The notes beneath the pieces were generated by a model, which saw only the letters and a program-made list of their open reading frames with translations, ran no database searches and was not told where the DNA came from. The position numbers and the translations under genes are program-made. DNA of 14,783 bases from an uncultured Verrucomicrobiales bacterium (GTDB lineage: Bacteria > Verrucomicrobiota > Verrucomicrobiia > Verrucomicrobiales > Akkermansiaceae): NCBI GenBank assembly GCA_937885815.1, contig CALABM010000113.1, positions 1 through 14,783 on the forward strand. The letters are read 5' to 3'. Below, piece by piece: positions 6,384 through 13,224 of the stretch (its first letter is position 1; the number at the start of each line of letters is the position of its first letter).

Positions 6384-7760
6384 CTACAAGCCCATCTTGG
6401 CGGGGTTGAGTATTCCCTGTGGATCAAGCGCTGATTTGATGATACGGTGAACATCAAACGCCACATCGCCAATAGCTTGCGGGAACCAAGGGCTCTTGGC
6501 GATGCCTATTCCGTGCTCGCCGGTTATGCTGCCACCGTGCGCCATCACCCAATCGAAAAGGCGGTTGACCAGCGCATCTGCCGGCTCCCGGATATCTTTC
6601 CCTTCAGCATCCTTCAGCACCATAATGTTGGTGTGGATATTGCCATCACCGGAATGCCCGAAGCAAGCCACCGGAATTCCGGTCTCTTGCTCCATGGAAG
6701 CGCAGAACTCCACAAGATTCACCAGCTGTGAGCGAGGGATGACGACATCCTCATTCAACTTGGTGAGCCCGGTGGCCTTCAGGCTGTACGAGAACTCACG
6801 CCGCAATTGCCAAATGGCCTCCACATCAGCCTCCGTCGTAGCGGTCACCACCTCCGTGGCACCGGTTTCGCGGAGAATATCGGCTATAGCCTGCAGCTCC
6901 GTGGCCACGGCATCCGCCTGACCATCAATCTCAATGATAATGTGGCCCTGAGCATCCTCCGGCAAAACGCCCGGCCCCAGATAATTACGGGCAGCACGCA
7001 GGGTGAAGGCATCCGTAATCTCCATAGCTGCCGGCAAATGCCCCCCTTGCAGCACGTTCTGCACAGCTGCAGCGGCCAGCGCAAAGCGGGGGAAGCCGGC
7101 ATGAAGAGCCGCACGCGCGGGAGGAGCGGGAATGATGCGCAGTGTAGCCTGCGTGACAATACCCAGCATACCCTCACTGCCGCAGAACAGACCCACCAAA
7201 TCAAAACCTTGCTTATTCTTATGCGTGCGGCCACCGCAGGTGAGCACACGGCCATCCGGCAGAACAACTTCCAGCCCAAGCACATAGGCACGTGTCACGC
7301 CGTACTTAAGGCATCGGGGGCCACCGGCATTCGTGGCAATATTACCGCCGATGCTGGATTCCTTGCGAGAGGCGGGATCCGGCGGATAAAACCAGCCGAG
7401 CTCGGCGCAAGCGTTCTGAAGGTCAGCCGTCAGCACGCCCGCCTGCACCACGGCGACGCCGTCAGAAGGATTCACCTCAATAATCCGGCGCATGGGTGCC
7501 ACGGAAATCACAAGCCCGCCTTTCACCGGCACACAGCCGCCCACATAGCCCACACCGGCGCCACGGGGAGTCACAGGGATGCCACGTTCCGCCGCAAACT
7601 TCATGGCTGCCGCCACTTGCGACGTTTCCGTTGCCAGCACAACAGCCTCGGGCATGGATACCGCATGCCATTTATCCCCGGCATGAGCGGCCAACACCTC
7701 CTGCTCCGTACTTACACAATCCCCCAACAGGGCCTTGAGTTCATCAGTCCACGCTTGCAT
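6384..7760 (-). CDS. glcD: GlcD-type FAD-linked hydroxyacid dehydrogenase
   Basis: This 458-residue protein belongs to the GlcD/D-lactate dehydrogenase family (FAD_binding_4 plus FAD-oxidase C-terminal domain). It oxidises a 2-hydroxyacid to a 2-ketoacid. FAD-binding features are PRGAGVGYVGG (65-75) and the stretch GGNIATNAGG...LKYG (138-154). The catalytic C-domain shows NEDVVIP (336-342), FGHSGDGNIHTN (367-378), GEHGIG (414-419) and the ending LNPAKM, all typical of the family. The length is normal. No iron-sulfur partner (GlcF) or GlcE is adjacent. The gene follows the ABC permease by 23 bp and has a strong ribosome binding site, so it belongs to the importer transcript. Glycolate or D-lactate are the default substrates. 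The sulfonate-type importer makes a sulfonated hydroxyacid such as sulfolactate an inferred alternative. Confidence 0.88.
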   Translation of the reverse strand: MQAWTDELKALLGDCVSTEQEVLAAHAGDKWHAVSMPEAVVLATETSQVAAAMKFAAERGIPVTPRGAGVGYVGGCVPVKGGLVISVAPMRRIIEVNPSDGVAVVQAGVLTADLQNACAELGWFYPPDPASRKESSIGGNIATNAGGPRCLKYGVTRAYVLGLEVVLPDGRVLTCGGRTHKNKQGFDLVGLFCGSEGMLGIVTQATLRIIPAPPARAALHAGFPRFALAAAAVQNVLQGGHLPAAMEITDAFTLRAARNYLGPGVLPEDAQGHIIIEIDGQADAVATELQAIADILRETGATEVVTATTEADVEAIWQLRREFSYSLKATGLTKLNEDVVIPRSQLVNLVEFCASMEQETGIPVACFGHSGDGNIHTNIMVLKDAEGKDIREPADALVNRLFDWVMAHGGSITGEHGIGIAKSPWFPQAIGDVAFDVHRIIKSALDPQGILNPAKMGL

Positions 7761-7766
7761 AGCTCT

Positions 7767-7773
7767 ACCTCCT
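7767..7773 (-). promoter_or_regulatory. Strong ribosome binding site of glcD
   Basis: On the minus strand AGGAGGT lies 6 nt upstream of the ATG at 7760, in the 23-bp gap after the permease stop. It is the only near-perfect Shine-Dalgarno sequence I noticed in the window, and it fixes the glcD start. Confidence 0.75.
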
Positions 7774-7783
7774 CGTATTGAAA

Positions 7784-8581
7784 TTACTCCTTATCCGTAC
7801 CCCATCTGCGGTGCAGCCAGCGCTCTGCGGGTGAGAAGAGAATCTTATCAGCCAGCAGCCCCACAAGGATAATAATGAACATGATACCGATAACCTGATA
7901 CATGCGCTGAAGCTCTCGGCCATAGTGCAGGTACTGGCCGATACCGAAACCGGACACCACAGCCACATAGATTTCCGCAGCCATCAGGGAGCGCCAAGCA
8001 AATGCCCAGCCCTGCTTCATGCCGCTCACCACGAAGGGTGCGGACGCCGGAAGGGTGACAAATACCAAGGTTTTCAGCGGTCCCGCCCCCATGGTGCGCG
8101 CAGCACGGGCATAAATGGGCGGCACATTCTTCATGCCGTTCTGCGTGGAGAGCAGCACGCTCCACAGCGTTCCCATAATGACGACAAAGAGCAGAGCAGC
8201 CTCCGTCTGGCCGAACCAAATGCACGCCAGCGGCACCCAGCAAACGCTCGGCAAAGCTTGCAGACCTAATGCCAGCACACCAATCGTATCACTTACCCAG
8301 CGGAAGCGAGCAGCCAGCATACCCAGCGGCACACCCAGCACAAGGCCAATGGCATAGCCAATCAGCAGGCGGCGCAGCGTGATAAGCATGGAAAGCGGAA
8401 TCTTTCCATTCAGCGTGTTATCCCACAGGTACTGCCCCACCACGGAAGGCGGCGGCAGCACATAGGGGGACCACAGAGGCTCCTCCGGGCCAATACCCCA
8501 GCGCAGCAAATCACCGGTCAGCACCGCCCATACACCAATGAGCAACAAGAAGAAAATAACGGTATGAAGTACGCGTTTCAT
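7784..8581 (-). CDS. ssuC: ABC transporter permease, sulfonate/taurine type
   Basis: This 265-residue inner-membrane permease has about six hydrophobic segments, the first at residues 5-22. After the LPPPSVV segment (42-48), common in SsuC/TauC/NrtB permeases, lies the cytoplasmic EAA-type loop around 158-190 (ARAARTMGAGPLKTL...LPASAPFVVSGMKQG). That loop contacts the ATPase. The length is normal for the family. It starts 18 bp after the ATPase stop and is followed after 23 bp by the glcD-like gene. No obvious Shine-Dalgarno sequence precedes the ATG, so translation may be coupled to the gene before it. It forms the importer channel with the ATPase and lipoprotein encoded immediately upstream. 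Sulfonate specificity is inferred from the binding protein. Confidence 0.88.
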   Translation of the reverse strand: MKRVLHTVIFFLLLIGVWAVLTGDLLRWGIGPEEPLWSPYVLPPPSVVGQYLWDNTLNGKIPLSMLITLRRLLIGYAIGLVLGVPLGMLAARFRWVSDTIGVLALGLQALPSVCWVPLACIWFGQTEAALLFVVIMGTLWSVLLSTQNGMKNVPPIYARAARTMGAGPLKTLVFVTLPASAPFVVSGMKQGWAFAWRSLMAAEIYVAVVSGFGIGQYLHYGRELQRMYQVIGIMFIIILVGLLADKILFSPAERWLHRRWGTDKE

Positions 8582-8599
8582 ATATTCGCGAAGCTATGA

Positions 8600-9406
8600 T
8601 TAATCAGATTCAGCTGCATTCTGGTACCCCTTAAGCGAAGACGTAATCTGCTGAGAGAGGTCTGCAAGGTCATGATTGTTAATGTTTCGGGGGCGAGGCA
8701 ACTCCACGGTGAACGTCTCTCTCACGCGGCCGGGATGCGGGGAGAACAGGATAACCCTGCTGCCCAAACACACGGCCTCGCGCACGTTATGCGTCACGAA
8801 AACGATTGTTTTCTTACGCTTGGCCCAGATATCCTGAATATCGCCGTACAACTGCTCGCGAGTCATGGCATCCAGCGCAGAAAACGGCTCGTCCATCAGC
8901 AGAATCTTAGGATTCGGCGCCAGCGAACGCGCCAAGGCCACACGCTGGCGCATGCCACCGGAAAGCTCATGAATGCTGGAGTGGGCAAACTTGTCCATCT
9001 TCACCAAGAAAAGATAATACTTGGCCACCTCCAAGCGCTCCTTATCATTGAGATTCGGCTTCTGCTTCAGGCCGAACATCACGTTGCCAATCACATCCAG
9101 CCACGGGAAAAGAGCGTGCTCCTGAAACATCATCATGCGGTCACGTCCCGGCCCGGTAATCGGCACACCATCTATGAGCGCCAACCCACTATCCGGCTTT
9201 TCCAGCCCGGCAATGATATTCAGCAGCGTGGACTTACCACAACCGCTGGGGCCCACGAAGCAGACGAACTCGCCTTCATTAATGGTAAGCGATACGTTAT
9301 CAAGCGCACGCACCATACCGGCTTTTGTCTTGAAATCCTTGCACACGTTCTCCACGCTGAGCTTAGCGGTAGGATACTCGTGTATTTCTTGTTCTAATTT
9401 CTTCAT
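8600..9406 (-). CDS. ssuB: ABC transporter ATP-binding protein, sulfonate/taurine type
   Basis: This 268-residue ABC ATPase is complete. It has Walker A GPSGCGKST (52-60), the Q-loop MFQEHALFPW (Gln95), the signature LSGGMRQR (148-155), Walker B ILLMDEPFSALD (168-179) and the H-loop His206 in VTHNVREA. The order and the FPWLDV and VTHNVREAV wording match the SsuB/TauB/NrtD group. The ATG overlaps the stop of the binding-protein gene by 4 nt (ATGA), indicating translational coupling. The permease follows after 18 bp. It would energise import at the cytoplasmic face of the inner membrane. The closely related nitrate and taurine importers cannot be told apart from the ATPase alone. Confidence 0.92.
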   Translation of the reverse strand: MKKLEQEIHEYPTAKLSVENVCKDFKTKAGMVRALDNVSLTINEGEFVCFVGPSGCGKSTLLNIIAGLEKPDSGLALIDGVPITGPGRDRMMMFQEHALFPWLDVIGNVMFGLKQKPNLNDKERLEVAKYYLFLVKMDKFAHSSIHELSGGMRQRVALARSLAPNPKILLMDEPFSALDAMTREQLYGDIQDIWAKRKKTIVFVTHNVREAVCLGSRVILFSPHPGRVRETFTVELPRPRNINNHDLADLSQQITSSLKGYQNAAESD

Positions 9407-10404
9407 AAACCTTCAGGTTGTACGGGTTCGGGCGTATACATCATACCATCCAGCGAGGGTACGCGGTCCAGCAGGTCGCAGTTCTGGGCGTCCTTCACGA
9501 ACTGCTCCAGCCCGGCGCGGTCCACCTCAGGGGTCAGCGTCAGGCGGGCCCAAGACTTCCGCACCAGCTCCGGGTCAAAGGGAGCCTGAGTCAGCTCAGT
9601 GAGCTCGGCCACCACATGGGCCTGAGCTTCCTCCGGATGCTCGATAATCCATTGCGTGAGGTCACGGTGCGCCTGAATCAGAATCGCGGCTTCCTTCGGG
9701 TGGTGGCGCAGCCAGCCCACGCGAGCAACCAGCACCGTCGTCACGACATCCGGCTCCTGCACCAGCACACGCGCATCAGCGCCCTGCTCCAGATGGGAAA
9801 CCCAAGGCTCCACCGTCCAAGAGGCATCAATATCCCCCTGCTTCATGAGCTGAAGCTGCATGGCGTTCGGTGTGGGGCTCACTCGGCAATCACCCGCCCC
9901 CTCCAAGGTGCAACGTAAGCCATTCCTAGCCAGCCATGCACGGCAGGAAACATCCTGCGTATTTCCCAACTGAGGGGTGGCAATACTGCGCCCCCGGAAG
10001 TCCTCCGGCTTAGTGATTCCACTCTCAGGCGCCACCAGCAGAGCGGCGCCACCATTCACGGCACCGGCCAGCAAACGCACCTCACGTCCGGCCGACACCG
10101 CATACGCATTCAGCGCTGGGCTGGGGCCCACATAAGTCACATCCACCGTACGCCCGAAAATAGCCTCCATCACCGTGGGGCCGGCATTGTATGTGTACCA
10201 TTCAATGGTGTATCCGGGCAGGTAGCGTTCAAACCAGCCTTGGCCGTTACGGCTCATATTTCTCGCCACAAGCGCCTGCACATGAGTCACATTGGGAAAC
10301 CCGCCCATGCGGATAACCGTGCTGTGCTTATCCTCACGGCTGCAGCCACAGCACATCAGTAGTGTCATGGTCAGGAGCAGCAGGCAGGTGAAGCATTTTT
10401 TCAT
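9403..10404 (-). CDS. ssuA: Sulfonate-family ABC substrate-binding lipoprotein
   Basis: This 333-residue periplasmic binding protein has an N-terminal signal ending in MCCGC, so the probable lipidated residue is Cys21. Motifs typical of aliphatic-sulfonate binding proteins follow: GGFPNVTHVQAL (34-45), YNAGPTVMEAIFGRTVDVTY (72-91), VGPSPALNAY (92-101), ATPQLGNTQD (142-151) and DASWTVEPWVSHLE (193-206). It delivers substrate to the permease/ATPase pair encoded downstream and overlaps the ATPase gene by 4 nt. A promoter-like sequence ends only 8 nt before the ATG. Membership of the nitrate/sulfonate/bicarbonate SBP superfamily is certain. The GNTQD and VGPSPA wording favours sulfonates, but the true ligand is not shown. 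Confidence 0.88.
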   Translation of the reverse strand: MKKCFTCLLLLTMTLLMCCGCSREDKHSTVIRMGGFPNVTHVQALVARNMSRNGQGWFERYLPGYTIEWYTYNAGPTVMEAIFGRTVDVTYVGPSPALNAYAVSAGREVRLLAGAVNGGAALLVAPESGITKPEDFRGRSIATPQLGNTQDVSCRAWLARNGLRCTLEGAGDCRVSPTPNAMQLQLMKQGDIDASWTVEPWVSHLEQGADARVLVQEPDVVTTVLVARVGWLRHHPKEAAILIQAHRDLTQWIIEHPEEAQAHVVAELTELTQAPFDPELVRKSWARLTLTPEVDRAGLEQFVKDAQNCDLLDRVPSLDGMMYTPEPVQPEGL

Positions 10405-10412
10405 GAACCTCT

Positions 10413-10441
10413 ATCCTACCAGAGCAGGCCCCGCTCGTCAA
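10413..10441 (-). promoter_or_regulatory. Promoter-like sequence for the ssuABC-glcD genes
   Basis: On the minus strand TTGACG (10436-10441), a 17-bp spacer and TAGGAT (10413-10418) preceded by TGG form an extended -10 promoter. The -10 ends 8 nt before the ssuA ATG, so an ordinary start point would leave almost no leader. It could let the importer be expressed separately from yeiH and the small gene upstream. Confidence 0.45.
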
Positions 10442-10485
10442 GCCACAAAGACGCCACGTTAGAGAAAGAGCGCGGAAAACGCGTG

Positions 10486-10908
10486 TTAATTTTTCACGCG
10501 GCGGAAAACGTAGCGGATTTCATTTTCGGGGCGATCTGCGGCCTTGTTCGTACGAGCGATGTGCTCACGCGCCATAAGCGGCAGGCGGTCAAAGATGTGC
10601 GGCATGACCACCACCTCATCAGCGCCGTCAAAAATGATGTCCGCGTCAAACACCTCCTCCCCGCGCCGGAATTGCACGCGGTACGGCTCCGTCTCCGTCT
10701 GAACCCATGTGTAACTCAATCTCCCGGCGTTACCGCTCATTTCCCAGCGCACGCGGGTATCATTCACCTCTGCGCGCATCCTGTTGGGCATACCCTGCCA
10801 CTTACCAATGGCAAGTTCAACCGGGTCCTCAAACCAATCCGGAATGAAGATAACGCACAGCAGGCCAATGGCTACCAGAGAAATGAAAAAATTACGCAGA
10901 GTCAGCAT
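10486..10908 (-). CDS. Small membrane-anchored hypothetical protein
   Basis: This 140-residue protein has one hydrophobic segment at about residues 6-22, followed by FIPDWFEDPVELAIGKW. The remainder is soluble, rich in predicted beta strands with alternating polar and hydrophobic residues, and basic at the C-terminus. No lipobox is present. The topology suggests an inner-membrane anchor with a periplasmic domain. The GKWQGMP...WEMSGNAGRLSYTW pattern superficially recalls small beta-barrel or lipocalin-like proteins, but I do not recognise a family. Its ATG lies 4 nt after the yeiH stop, so the two are almost certainly co-transcribed and probably co-translated. The importer genes begin 81 bp downstream. 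This position makes a role linked to the exporter or importer plausible but unproven. Confidence 0.7.
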   Translation of the reverse strand: MLTLRNFFISLVAIGLLCVIFIPDWFEDPVELAIGKWQGMPNRMRAEVNDTRVRWEMSGNAGRLSYTWVQTETEPYRVQFRRGEEVFDADIIFDGADEVVVMPHIFDRLPLMAREHIARTNKAADRPENEIRYVFRRVKN

Positions 10909-10912
10909 AGAA

Positions 10913-11956
10913 TCATAAATGAATAAATTGTGTCACAATCTTCACCAGCCAGTAGCCGCCGAAAATCAGCCAGCAGAACAGCAGCAAAGCCAACAGGAAT
11001 GGCTTTGGCCCAGCCTTACAAAACTTGTCAAAACTCGTTTCCACACCCAGCGCGGTCATGGCCATCGTGAGCATGAAGGTGGAAAGAGAGCGAATGGAAT
11101 CAACCGCCCATACCGGCAGAATCCCCAGCGAGTTCACGCCGATGGCTGCCAAAAAAAGGAAAGGAAAAATGGGCATGCTGATTTTGCCCCTCTCTCCCGA
11201 AGCCGTATTTTTGCGAGACAGGATGAAAGCGAGCACCATCAGCACAGGAGCCAGCAGAATCACACGCATCATCTTCACGATAACGGCCGGGCACTTAATG
11301 GATTCCGCAAAAAGCCCAGCGGCGTCCATAGCCTCACCGGCGCCGTACACATGAGCCACTTCATGAAGGGTGCCGCCCGTATAGATACCCATCTGCCCGG
11401 CATCCATATCAAACACGCCAGCCCTGTACAGCGCAGGATACAGGAACATTGCAACAGTACCAAAAATTACGACGGTAGAAACAGCTACGGCGGTCTTGTA
11501 CGGCTCCCCCTTCACCACTGGTTCTGCCCCAAGCACGGCGGCGGCACCACATATCGAGCTGCCCACGGAGGTGAGCAGAGCGGTTTGAGAATCCATCTTC
11601 AGCAAACGTCCCAACACCACACCCAGAATAAGGGTGAAACTTACCACCACCACATCCACCACAATGGCGGGCAAGCCCACGGCCAGCACGTCACTCACCG
11701 TAATCTGAAAGCCATACAACACGATACCCGTGCGCAACACCTGCCGAGTACAGAACGCTATACCAGAGTTCCACTCTGCCGGTACTTGCTTCCTAAGGGT
11801 ATTCGCATACACCATACCCAGAATAATACCCACAATCAGAGGACTCAATCTCAGTACCTTCACCCACTCAAATCCTGCCACATGCGTGGCCGTGCAGGCA
11901 AACAGTACGATGAGCAGAATACCTGAGAAAAATGCGGCTTGCTTCGTTTTATCCAT
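10913..11956 (-). CDS. yeiH: YeiH/UPF0324 family putative sulfate exporter
   Basis: This 347-residue polytopic inner-membrane protein has about ten hydrophobic segments. It carries the YeiH/UPF0324 (COG2855) hallmark GSSICGAAAVLG (132-143) and the later GTLHEVAHVYGAG (195-207). Families of this type are commonly annotated as putative sulfate exporters. I start at the ATG at 11956 because GGAG lies 4 nt upstream and a promoter-like sequence lies just before it. An in-frame ATG at 11998 adds 14 residues (MHLLFVCDIRCRSF) but falls inside the promoter -35. The gene is followed after 4 bp by the small hypothetical gene, then by the sulfonate-type importer. Export of sulfate or sulfite after desulfonation would fit this neighbourhood. 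That is inference, since YeiH substrates are poorly established. Confidence 0.85.
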   Translation of the reverse strand: MDKTKQAAFFSGILLIVLFACTATHVAGFEWVKVLRLSPLIVGIILGMVYANTLRKQVPAEWNSGIAFCTRQVLRTGIVLYGFQITVSDVLAVGLPAIVVDVVVVSFTLILGVVLGRLLKMDSQTALLTSVGSSICGAAAVLGAEPVVKGEPYKTAVAVSTVVIFGTVAMFLYPALYRAGVFDMDAGQMGIYTGGTLHEVAHVYGAGEAMDAAGLFAESIKCPAVIVKMMRVILLAPVLMVLAFILSRKNTASGERGKISMPIFPFLFLAAIGVNSLGILPVWAVDSIRSLSTFMLTMAMTALGVETSFDKFCKAGPKPFLLALLLFCWLIFGGYWLVKIVTQFIHL

Positions 11957-11969
11957 AAAACTCCGGCAC

Positions 11970-11998
11970 CTTATATCACAAACAAATAACAAATGCAA
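11970..11998 (-). promoter_or_regulatory. Sigma70-like promoter for yeiH
   Basis: On the minus strand TTGCAT (11993-11998) and TATAAG (11970-11975) are exactly 17 bp apart, and TGA precedes the -10 (extended -10). The -10 ends 13 nt before the yeiH ATG. It lies in the 125-bp gap that separates yeiH from the histidine kinase gene, supporting a transcript break there. Confidence 0.55.
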
Positions 11999-12081
11999 CC
12001 CTTATTTACCCTACAGCAAAGAAGAACAAAATCAGCTATTACTCAACAAGTAACATCAACACAATTAACACCCACCCCAAC

Positions 12082-13215
12082 TCAGGAAGGCAGCAGGCGC
12101 ACCACTCGGTCCGCACGCGGGAGGGTGATGGAAACAGTGGTACCAATTCCTTCCCGGGAAGCAAGGGAGAGAGTTCCGCCATGCTCCTTCACGATGTGGC
12201 GCACGATAAGCAGCCCCAGCCCGTGCCCCTTCTTACGAGTGGTACGGAAGGGCTCGTACATGGTACCCATTACTTCATGCGAGATACCGCTGCCGTTATC
12301 ACCGATGAGGACGCGTACATCCGTATCATTGTAATCCGTCTGGATATAAATACCGCCATCCCCGGAGATGGATTGGAAGGCATTACGGATAAGATTGTAA
12401 AGCACTTGGAAGAGCTGGCCGCCATCCGCGCTCAGCTCGGGCAAATCCTTGCTGAGAGATTGCTGAATGCCAATCCCTCTCGGCGCCATCTCAGGCTCCA
12501 GCACCTCCAGCACGCGGGCAATGAGCTCATTTAGCTGCACAGTCTCACGCTGAATACGCCCCGGACGCACGGACTGCAGGAACTGGCGCAGCAGCGTGTC
12601 CAGCCGCCGCGTCTCACCCAGCGCACTCTCCAGCAGGGGCGTGAGCTTCTCTCGGGCATCAGCGTCCAGCTTAGCGAGCTTGCGCTGCATGAGCTGGAGA
12701 TTCAGCCCCAACGAGTTCAGAGGGTTGCCGATTTCATGAGCCACGGCGCTGGCCATGTAGGTAACGAGATTGAATTGCTCCGCCTCGGCATCTTCCTCAC
12801 CGGCGGCGAGGCGCTCCGTATCATCACGAATGAGCAGCAGATATTCCGAGCCATCAGCCACGGGGCTCATGAGGAAGTTGTAATGGCGCTCCTCAGGGTA
12901 ATTCACGTGCAGGTCACGCGAAATGGCGATTCCACTGCCGCACACCTCCTGCCATGTGCAGGTGCCACCCACCAAGCGCTCAAAAGGAACATGCAGCAAC
13001 TCCTTAATACTGCGGCCATAAATAGCACAGGCTGCCTTATTAGCAAAGCGAGGGGCACCTTCGGAGTCAAAGAGAATCAGGCCATCACGCAGCGCATCAA
13101 ACACATCCTGAAGCAACCCCTTTTCAGAGGCCAAGCGCATAAAGAGGTGGCGGAGCTCCTCCGTGTCCAGATGCTCCAGGCGGTTCACAATCTTATCCAG
13201 CGTATCTCGCTTCAT
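12082..13215 (-). CDS. Soluble PAS-domain sensor histidine kinase
   Basis: This 377-residue two-component sensor kinase has no membrane segment, so it is cytoplasmic. Residues about 36-130 form a PAS domain (DGLILFDSEGAPRFANKAA). The HisKA region carries the H-box ASAVAHEIGNPLNSLG, with His160 as the likely phosphorylation site. The ATPase domain has the N-box NLIRNAFQSI (274-283), the G1 box IGDNGSG (304-310) and the G2 box KGHGLGL (329-335). The HEIGNPLN wording is typical of NtrB-like kinases that partner NtrC-type regulators. No response regulator lies in the window, so it is an orphan here. It starts 9 bp after the GH31 stop and is probably its operon partner. A promoter-bearing gap separates it from yeiH. 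The PAS ligand is unknown. Confidence 0.92.
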   Translation of the reverse strand: MKRDTLDKIVNRLEHLDTEELRHLFMRLASEKGLLQDVFDALRDGLILFDSEGAPRFANKAACAIYGRSIKELLHVPFERLVGGTCTWQEVCGSGIAISRDLHVNYPEERHYNFLMSPVADGSEYLLLIRDDTERLAAGEEDAEAEQFNLVTYMASAVAHEIGNPLNSLGLNLQLMQRKLAKLDADAREKLTPLLESALGETRRLDTLLRQFLQSVRPGRIQRETVQLNELIARVLEVLEPEMAPRGIGIQQSLSKDLPELSADGGQLFQVLYNLIRNAFQSISGDGGIYIQTDYNDTDVRVLIGDNGSGISHEVMGTMYEPFRTTRKKGHGLGLLIVRHIVKEHGGTLSLASREGIGTTVSITLPRADRVVRLLPS

Positions 13216-13224
13216 AATGAGTTA

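Noticed and set aside
6807..7781. Long plus-strand open frame opposite glcD
   Set aside because: Its translation is His/Arg-rich low-quality sequence, while the minus strand carries complete GlcD motifs.
10471..10483. CGCG-gaaaa-CGCG hairpin before the ssu genes as a terminator
   Set aside because: The stem is only 4 bp and the downstream T content is modest, so it is likely chance.
12039..12053. TTACT/AGTAA inverted repeat after the kinase gene as a terminator or operator
   Set aside because: The arms are 5 bp and AT-rich with no T-tract, so it is not distinguishable from background.
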